This document shows, piece by piece, positions 56,920 through 64,000 of a stretch of 64,000 nucleotides of DNA (its first letter is position 1; each line of letters begins with the position of its first letter). The DNA is taken from positions 164,426,223 through 164,490,222 of the forward strand of contig OX457058.1 of assembly GCA_949752795.1 (NCBI GenBank). Reading direction: 5' to 3'. Origin of the DNA: Hyperoodon ampullatus (Eukaryota; Chordata; Mammalia; Artiodactyla; Ziphiidae). A program made the translations under genes and the position numbers. The notes beneath the pieces are model-generated. The model was not told where the DNA came from. It saw nothing but the letters and a program-made list of their open reading frames with translations, and did no database searches.

Positions 56920-57530
56920 TTCATGTGTGCAATATTACACTTCAATTCTTTTTCTTTTTTTTTTTTTTTGCGGTACGCGGGCCTCTCACTGCTGTGGCCT
57001 CTCCCATTGCAGAGCACATGCTCCGGACATGCAGGCTCAGCGGCCATGGCTCACGGGCCTAGCCGCTCCACATCATGTGGGATCCTCCCTGACCGGGACA
57101 CGAACCCGTGTCCCCTGCATCGGCAGGCGGACTCTCAACAACTGCGCCACCAGGGAAGCCCTTCAATTCTTATATACACTACAGCATGCTCACCACCAAA
57201 AGTTTAGTTTCCATCCCTCACCATAGAGTTGCCTTCCTTTACCCATTTCACCCTCCACCTACACCATCCCCTTCCCCTCTGGTAACCACTACTCTGTTCT
57301 CTGTATCTATGTTTTTGGTTTGGTTTGTTCATTAATTTTTCTTTCCTTTATTTTTTCTACATATGAGTGAAATCATGCAGTATCTGTCTTTCTCTAACTT
57401 ATTTCACTTAGCATAATACCTTCAAGGTCCATCCACATATGAAATAGCAAGATTAGCAAGATTTCATCCTTTCTTATGGCTGAGTAGTATTCCATTGTGT
57501 ATATAGCACATCTTGTGGTATAGTATTGCC
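56920..57530 (-). mobile_element. Old L1 3' end, split by a SINE
   Basis: Antisense L1M-type 3' part: 'agtttccatccctcaccata', 'cctctggtaaccactactct', 'gttctctgtatctatgtttt', 'atttcacttagcataatacc' and 'gctgagtagtattccattgt'. A SINE sits at 56951-57160. Confidence 0.75.
56951..57160 (-). mobile_element. CHR-type SINE, shorter form
   Basis: Reverse copy with a T tract at the left and 'ccagggaagcc' at the right. The exact 11-bp direct repeat CTTCAATTCTT (56940-56950 and 57161-57171) flanks it, inside L1 sequence. Confidence 0.95.
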
Positions 57531-57568
57531 TACTGGAAAATAAAAGAAAGGCCTCTACACCATGTTTT

Positions 57569-57690
57569 TTTTTTAATATCTTTATTGGAGTATAATTGCT
57601 TTACAATGGTGTGTTAGTTTCTGCTTTATAACAAAGTGAATCAGCTATACATATACATATGTCCCCATATCGCCTCCCTCTTGCATCTCC
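57569..57690 (-). mobile_element. Very short 5'-truncated L1
   Basis: Only 122 bp of antisense L1 3' end ('aatatctttattggagtata', 'gtgaatcagctatacatata'). The exact 14-bp direct repeat CTACACCATGTTTT (57555-57568 and 57691-57704) flanks it. Confidence 0.93.
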
Positions 57691-57839
57691 CTACACCATG
57701 TTTTAAAGTGGACTGACTTTGGGACTAATGCATATTTATCATCCTAGGATTCCTTTTTATTGTATTCCTGGGTTGTATCCACTTTTTTTGCATCCATGTC
57801 TCCTATTTCCATGGATTTTTTATTATTATTAAGAAAATT

Positions 57840-58205
57840 TTGATTTTAAGATAATTGTAGATTTATATGCACTTATAAGAAAGAATACAGAGAGATCCCA
57901 GGTAACTTTTACCCCAAAGGTAACATCTTGCAAAACTACAATGCAATATCACAACCAGCATATTGACATTGAAACAATTAAGATACAAAACATTTCCATC
58001 ATCACAAGAAACCCTTATGTTGCCCTTTACAGCCACATTCACTTCTCTCCCACCTTAACCTTAAACAACTGATAATCTGTTCTCCATTTCTATAATCTTG
58101 TCATTTCAATCATGTTATACAAATGGAATCATATCATATATAACCTTTTGGGATTGGCTTTTTTTCGCTCACTATAATTCTCTGAAGATTCATCCAAGTC
58201 TCTCT
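57840..58205 (-). mobile_element. Old L1 3' UTR fragment
   Basis: 'cacaaccagcatattgacat', 'gttatacaaatggaatcata' and 'tttgggattggctttttttc' are antisense L1M 3' UTR words. It adjoins the GATA tract and then the ORF2 part, so the intervening ORF2 3' half has been lost or belongs to another copy. Confidence 0.65.
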
Positions 58206-58207
58206 AA

Positions 58208-58256
58208 AAATAGATGATAGATAGATAGATGATAGATAGATAGATAGATAGATATA
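58208..58256 (+). repeat. (GATA)n microsatellite
   Basis: Eleven or so GATA units in two runs, located at the junction between two L1 segments. Confidence 0.9.
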
Positions 58257-58958
58257 AATATAATTATATACAATACAATTTGTTCCTTTTTGATGTGTTC
58301 CTGGAATAAACCCTATGTGGTCACTCTTCTTATAAACTGCTGAATTTACCTGTTAAATTTTGTTAGGGATTTTTGCATGTATATTCACTACGGGTATTGG
58401 TCTCTAGTTTTCCTTTTTTGTAGTCTTTGATTTTTGTGTCAGTGTAATACTAGGTCCATAAAGTGAATTGAGAAGTGTTACATCCTCTTCTATTTCTTGG
58501 AAGAGATTGTGTAGGATTCTTCTTTAAACATTTGGTAGAATTCTCCAATGAAATCATCTGTGCCTGGAGATTTCTTTTATGGGAGTTCTTAAATTATAAA
58601 TTTAACTTTCTTAATAGTTATTAATTTATTCAACTTATCTACTTAATATTAATTGAATTCTGGTAGTTTCTGTTTTTTGAGGAATTGATCCATTCCATCT
58701 AAGTTGTCAAATTTATGTGTGTAGAGTTCTTATTGTTCATAATATTCAGTTATTATCCTTTTGACATCAGTAGGAACTGAGATGATATTCCCTATTTCAT
58801 TCCAAATATTGACAATTTGTGTCCTCTCTTTTTTTTGTCAGTTTTGCTAGATTGTTATCAATTTTGTTGATTTTTTTCAAAGAACCAGCCTTTTGTTTCA
58901 TTAATTTACCACTGCTGTTTTCCTGTTTTCAATACTATTGATGTCTGCTCCTTCTCTT

Positions 58959-58976
58959 AATTTCTTTTTAATAAAT

Positions 58977-59008
<32 letters not shown>

Positions 59009-59334
59009 TTTTTGGTTGCGTTGGGTCTTTGTTGCTGTGCACGGGCTTTCTCTGGTTGTGGTGAGCAGGGGTTACTCTTCTTTGTGGTGCGTGGGTTTCT
59101 CACTGTGGTGGCTTCTCTTGTTGCAGAGCACAGGCTCTAGGCTCATGGGTTTCAGTAGTTGCAGCACGCAGACTCAGTAGCTGTGGCTCATGGGCTCTAG
59201 AGAGCAGGCTCAGTAGTTGTGATGCATGGGCTTCGTTGCTCTGTGGCATGTGGGATCTTCCTGGACCAGGGCAGAAACCTGTGTCCCCTACATTGGCAGG
59301 CAGATTCTTAACCACTGTGCCACCAGGGAAGTTC
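58959..59334 (-). mobile_element. CHR-type SINE, long form, in the old L1
   Basis: Reverse copy with (ATTT)n at the left end and 'gccaccagggaagttcc' at the right. The direct repeat CTGCTCCTTCTCTT (left, ending at 58958) and CTGCTCCTTCCCTT (right, from 59335) flanks it with one mismatch. L1 sequence continues on both sides. Confidence 0.9.
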
Positions 59335-60829
59335 CTGCTCCTTCCCTTTATTGTTTCCTTCCTTCTCCTTCCTTTGGATTTATTTTGTTCTTCTATTTCC
59401 AGTTTCCTAAAGTAGTAGTTTAGATTATTGATTTGATAATTTTCATCTTTCCTAATATAGGCATTTATGTTACAAATTTCCCTCTGAGCACTGCTCTAGC
59501 TATGTTCCAAAACTTTTATGTGTTGTGCTTTCATATTAACTCAGTACATGTACTTTTTATTTCTTTTGTGCCTTCTCCATTGGCCCATTGATTATTTATG
59601 AATATGTTATTTAGTTTCCAAGTGTTTGGGGAGTTTCCTATTATCATTCCGCTACTAGTTCTCATTTGATTACATTATGGTCAGAGAACACACTCTGAAT
59701 GATTTTAATTCTGCTAAATTTGTTGAGGGTTGTTTTATGACTCAGAATATGGCCTATCTTGGAATATGGTTCATGGGCACTTGAAAAGGATGTGTATTCT
59801 GCTGTTCAGTGAAGTGTTGTATTAATTTCAGTCAGATTCGGTTGATTGGTGGTGTCAAGCTCTCCTCTATTCTTGCTGATTTTCTGTCTAGTTATTTTTA
59901 TCAGTTTTTGAGAGAGGATGTTGATGTTTCCACCTACACTTGTGAATTATCTATTTCTACTTTTAGTTCTATCAGTTTTTACTTCACATATTTTGCAATT
60001 CCGTTGTTTGGTGCATATACATTTCATATTTTTAGGCCTTGATGGTCTGACCCTTTTACAGTTGTGAAATATTCCCCTTTGTCTCTGGGAATTTTTGTTG
60101 CTCTGAGGTCTATTTCATCTGATATTAATGTTTATCTGATTTCTTTTGATTAACTTTTGCATGATATATCTTCTTCCATCTTTTACCTTCAATTTTCCTA
60201 TATCATTATTTTGAAGTGAGTTTCTTGTAGACAACATACAGTTGGCTCAATGTTTTTTAATCCACTCTGCCAATCTCTCTAATTAATGTAATTAGACTAT
60301 TTACATTTAATGTAATTATTAATACATTATGGCTTAAGTCTGCCATTTTATTTTTCATTTTCTTCTTTTTCTCTGTTTTTTCAGGTCTCTGTTTTCTTTT
60401 TCCTGTTTACCTGATAGTTACTTGAACAATTTTTTTAGAATTCCATTTTGATTTTTCCGTAGTGTTTTTGAGTAGAACTCTGTATGACTTTTTAGTGGTT
60501 GTTGTAGATATAACTTTATTTATATGTAACTTAATTATCACAGTCCACTGGTGTCATAATTTTACCAGTTTGAGTGAAATGTAGAATCCTTTCCACCCTT
60601 ACATCCCTTTACACCTTCTGTTTGTAGCAAAATTGTCTTAAACATTTCTTGTACATGCATTTAGAACCATATCAGACAGTGTTATAATTTTTGCTTTAAA
60701 CATCAAACATAACTTAGAAAACATAATAGAAGGAGGGAAATCTATTTATTTACTTATATTTTTGCTTACCATGTTCTTTCTTCCTTCTTAATGTTCTTTT
60801 TATTGTTTCCTTTCTCTTAAGAGATCTTA

Positions 60830-61355
60830 AATTCTTATAAGCATTATTTTAGGGTAGGTCTCCTGGTGAAAAAATCCTTGTTGTTTTCCTTTATCTGAGA
60901 ATATATAGATTTTCCCTTCATTTCTGAAGGATATCTTTACTAGGTATAGAAATCTGGGTTGATAGTTCTTCTCTTGCAGCATTAAAAAATACTGTACCGC
61001 TTCCTTCTGGCCTTTATGATTTCTGATGAAAAATTTCTCATTCAAGTTCCTGTTCCTCCTTAGATAATGTATCATTTCTCTCTAGTCACTTTCAAGATAT
61101 TTTTCTTTGCTTTTAGTTTTCTAAAAACGTTGGACTATGATGTGTCTTGGTGTGGATTTCTTTGTTGTTTATCTTATTTTGAGTTTTTCATCTTCTTGAA
61201 TCTGTAGATTTAGGTCTTTTGCCAAATTTGAGGAGGTATCAGCCATTATTACTTTGAATGCTTTTTCAGTCCTGCCTTTTTTCTTCTTTCCTTCAGGTCT
61301 CCAATGATGCAAATGTTTACTCTTTTGTTTCACAGATCCTTTTGGTTCCATTCAT
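60830..61355 (-). pseudogene. Old L1 ORF1 remnant
   Basis: The minus-strand frame at 61169-61351 contains a stretch like the ORF1p RRM ('KAFKVIMADTSSNLAKDLNLQIQE'-type, helical and charged). The frame at 60827-61075 contains the C-terminal domain signature 'NYQPRFLYLVKISFRNEG'. Stops and a frameshift separate them. It is clearly related to the ORF1 at 22.1-23.0 kb but much more decayed. Confidence 0.8.
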
Positions 61356-62689
61356 TTTTATTTTTAGTATATTTTCTTTCTGTTTTTCAGATTGGGTAAT
61401 TTCTATTTGTTCTGTCTTAATGTTAACTCATTCTTTGCTCTGCCCCCTCTGTTCACTATTCATCCCAACCACTAAGCTTTGTATTTTGCTTATTGTATTT
61501 TTCAGTTCTAACATACCCATTTGGTTCTTCTTTACATATTCTACTTTTCTTTTGCTGAGACTTTTAGTTTTTCATTTGTTTCCAGCATATTTGTTAATGC
61601 TCATTGAAGAATTTTTATAATGGCCTCTTTAAAATTTTTGTCAGATAATTCTAACATCAGTGTCATCTTGCTGTTAACATCTATTGATAATCTTTTTTAA
61701 TTTAGTTTGAGATTTTCCTGGTTCTTGGTATAAGTGTTTTGAAATCTGGACATTTCAGTTATGTCATGATACTCTGGATCTTATTTAAATGCTCAAGGTT
61801 AGCTCGCTTCTTCTGGCATCACTGTGGCATGGGAAAGGGGAAGCATCATCTTGTTATTACCAACTGGCAGTAAAAGTCCAGATTTTCTACTCAGCCTCCA
61901 GAGATACCTAAGGAAGGGTGGTCCTCATCACTGCTGAGCAGAGCAAGAGATCCAGCTCCCCACTAGGCCTCCACTGATCCTATCCTGGTCAGGAGGGGTA
62001 AGAGTGTCTTGTCACTGTTCCCCACATAGCTTTCTTAACACAGAGAATAAGGGGCGGCCTCATTACCATATGATGATGGTGAAAGTCCTGGCTCCCTATT
62101 TGGCCCTCTCTGACACCACATTGATGGACTCTTGGGTTGCCTCATTACAAGATGACAAAAGAGGAAGTCTAGACAGCCCCTGCTGATCTTTGCTGGCATG
62201 GTTGGTGGTGGGACATCAGGTTATCTCTGTGTTATTTAGCTTGGGAAAAGCAGTTACTATGTAAAATCTTCTATCTTGCTAGGCTTCCCATTTTTTAGTC
62301 CTTTGGCTAAAGAGAACAGGCTTTGGTTAGGTCTCTCTTTTTTTCTGTCTCTCTTGTTTATGTTACTGGGTGGGTTATCAGCTTCCTCAATCCCTGGGAT
62401 ATATGAGGCAAAAAAAAAATGTTTCAAGTTGTTTTGCTGGTCCTTCCAGGTTTTGGAGTTTTCCTCTGTTTGCTTTACATATAATATTCAAGATTTTTAG
62501 TTGTACTTAGTAGGGAGAATAGAGAAAAGTGTGCCTACCCCATCTTCTGAAAAACAGAAATCTGAATTTCTTTTTAATTTTACTATTTTTTTCAGACAAT
62601 ATGTCTAGGTAGTAAAATATCTGAATCCTTGCATGTAAAAAATATCTTTACTCTTACTAAATACATAATTTATCATGAGACTAAAAAAG

Positions 62690-63860
62690 ACTTCTATGCT
62701 GAGGGACTTTTAGTTTTAGCTCCAATATATAAGGAGATTGGAAGTTGTCCCCCATATTTACAATGTGAAAAAAAATGGAAAAACTGAAAATCAATGATTT
62801 GTGGACCCATCAGAGACCTGAGGTCTCAAGGAAAACCATCACCCTAAAATCTGGGGAGATGAGTGAATCCAGAGAGTCACAGCAGAGATCTGCTTACCTG
62901 GAGTAGAATCCACTGAAGCCATAACTGAAAGAAACAAATGGTAATTTTGACGAGTTGCTGGAGGCTAGATGTACTAGCATTAGAATGAGAAACTCCTAAA
63001 GGCCACAATCTTAGGGGTGCCCTCATACTTTCTTTGGTTTTACCTCTTAGAGCTCCATCATGTTCTCATGGTGAAGAGCCAAGAAATATCCCCTAGTGGC
63101 TCTTACAGGAAGAGGGGAAAAGTTACCATTGTCAATATTCTCCATAACAAAGACCAGGAGAAAAGACTTCACCAGAGTCTTACCCCTCTTGATGGAAGGA
63201 CAGTCTCCCACTCCATCGGTCTTGTCTCACCTAAGCAGTGGGGGAAAGCTAAGATACCCTTGTGAAAGTCACAGCCTTGAGACACAAACCCACTATAACC
63301 AACTGAGATTTAATCATAAGATTATATGATTACAATTCCACATACCTAACCACCAAACCACAAGGGCTCCAATATAAAGAGCAGATTACAGCTGAAAGAA
63401 TTGCAAGACACAGACTCTCCCTGAAGAGGAGTGCTTACAGAAGCCCAAAACCAACAGGAGAGACAAAAACTAGGATGCTAAAGGAATTTGAAGTGTCAGG
63501 CACCTGCAGCTACAGCAAACAAGCACAACTCATCTCCTCACCAAATTAGCATAAAATATCACACTAAAGGCCTATTCACCTCAGTTTCTATTATCCAACA
63601 TCTTGGGCTTTCAACAAAAAATTACACGGCATGCAAAAAGGAAAACAAAAAGTCTGAAGAGACAAAGCAAGCATCAGAACAAGACTTAGATGTGACAGAG
63701 ATGTTGGAATTATCATACAGGGGATTTAAAATAACTATGATTAATATATTAAGGGCTCTAATGGAAAAAGTAGACAACTTTCAAGAAGAGATGGGTAATG
63801 TAAGCAAAAGTGACTATGCATGTTCTCACGACCTCCCTGCCTAAATATTAATAGTGTCTC
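62690..63860 (+). mobile_element. Old L1 (L1M-like) 5' UTR, head to head with the previous L1
   Basis: Plus-strand words include 'gttgctggaggctagatgta', 'catgttctcatggtgaagag', 'gaaggacagtctcccactcc', 'ggagagacaaaaactaggat', 'catgcaaaaaggaaaacaaa' and 'gggctctaatggaaaaagt'. They are in the order of L1M-type 5' UTRs, leading toward ORF1. A 118-codon frame at 63488-63844 is part of this leader and not an independent gene. The window ends before ORF1. Confidence 0.7.
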
Positions 63861-63884
63861 CTTAGTCTTTCAAACCTGTCCAGG

Positions 63885-63905
63885 AAAAAAAAAAAAAAAA
63901 AAAAA
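63885..63905 (+). mobile_element. Apparent poly(A)-only retrotransposon insertion
   Basis: About 21 A residues are flanked by AAACCTGTCCAGG (63872-63884) and AAACCTGTCCTGG (63906-63918), 12 of 13 identical. This is the structure of a target-site duplication around nothing but a poly(A) tail. Three A positions could be assigned either way. Confidence 0.75.
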
Positions 63906-64000
63906 AAACCTGTCCTGGATTAGGTAACAAAACACATGGTCATCCTGCTGATATGTTAACCTAACAGACCTCAGATGTTTATCTCTAAAAACATTTAATT

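Larger units (their letters stand above)
58262..62560 (-). mobile_element. Old L1 (L1M-like): ORF2 part, ORF1 and 5' UTR
   Basis: Antisense order from right to left: 5' UTR (about 61700-62560), ORF1 (about 60830-61660), ORF2 endonuclease (about 58930-60300) and the start of the reverse transcriptase ('cctggaataaaccctatgtg' at 58300, the complement of the 'VGFIPG' coding region). All frames are broken. The ORF2 3' half is missing. Confidence 0.75.

Noticed and set aside
61258..61620. 120-codon hydrophobic open frame on the plus strand
   Set aside because: It is antisense to the old L1 ORF1. Complement of A-rich L1 sequence gives Phe/Leu-rich peptides by chance.

Overview
The window is nuclear DNA of a mammal, most probably a cetacean (whale or dolphin). 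The strongest evidence is fifteen copies of a tRNA-derived SINE of the CHR type, which is known from whales, hippos and ruminants. No BovB LINE was recognised, which argues against a ruminant. Ancient mammal-wide repeats (MIR, L2, L3/CR1-like, HAL1, MER5-type hAT elements, Tigger, MaLR and ERVL LTRs) fill much of the remainder. I found no convincing host protein-coding exon, RNA gene, CRISPR array or bacterial-type operon. The open frames that make sense as protein all belong to transposable elements.

Layout. Positions 1-7 kb hold a HAL1 remnant, three CHR SINEs and unassigned sequence. Positions 7-17.2 kb hold a solo ERVL-type LTR split by a SINE, MIR remnants, and a decayed ERVL provirus on the minus strand (about 11.0-17.16 kb) with protease, reverse transcriptase, RNase H, integrase and dUTPase remnants between two LTRs. 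A MaLR LTR has inserted into that provirus. Positions 19.68-27.24 kb are a nearly complete LINE-1 on the plus strand: a 2.4 kb GC-rich 5' UTR with an internal tandem repeat and a long pyrimidine tract, ORF1, ORF2, a G-rich 3' UTR and a target-site duplication. A stop at codon 4 of ORF1 and several lesions in ORF2 make it inactive. Positions 27-56 kb are a patchwork of SINEs, MIR/L2 pieces, hAT and Tigger MITEs, MaLR LTRs, an ERV1-like LTR and L1 3' fragments, separated by unassigned intervals. Positions 56.9-62.6 kb hold an old L1 on the minus strand. It meets, head to head, the 5' UTR of another old L1 on the plus strand (about 62.7-63.86 kb).

The window reads as an intergenic or intronic record of repeated insertions, with nesting that gives relative ages: MaLR LTR in ERVL, Tigger MITE in MaLR LTR, L1 in MaLR LTR, L1 in L1, and SINEs in LTR and L1. 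I see no new multi-gene system. The observations most worth a second look are small and structural: the triplicated 5' UTR unit and the perfect hairpin in the LINE-1, an apparent insertion made only of poly(A), a B-box change shared by all ten shorter SINE copies, and a few repeat-free blocks that could be conserved regulatory elements. Repeat family names come from memory of consensus features and were not checked against a library. Boundaries without a target-site duplication are approximate.
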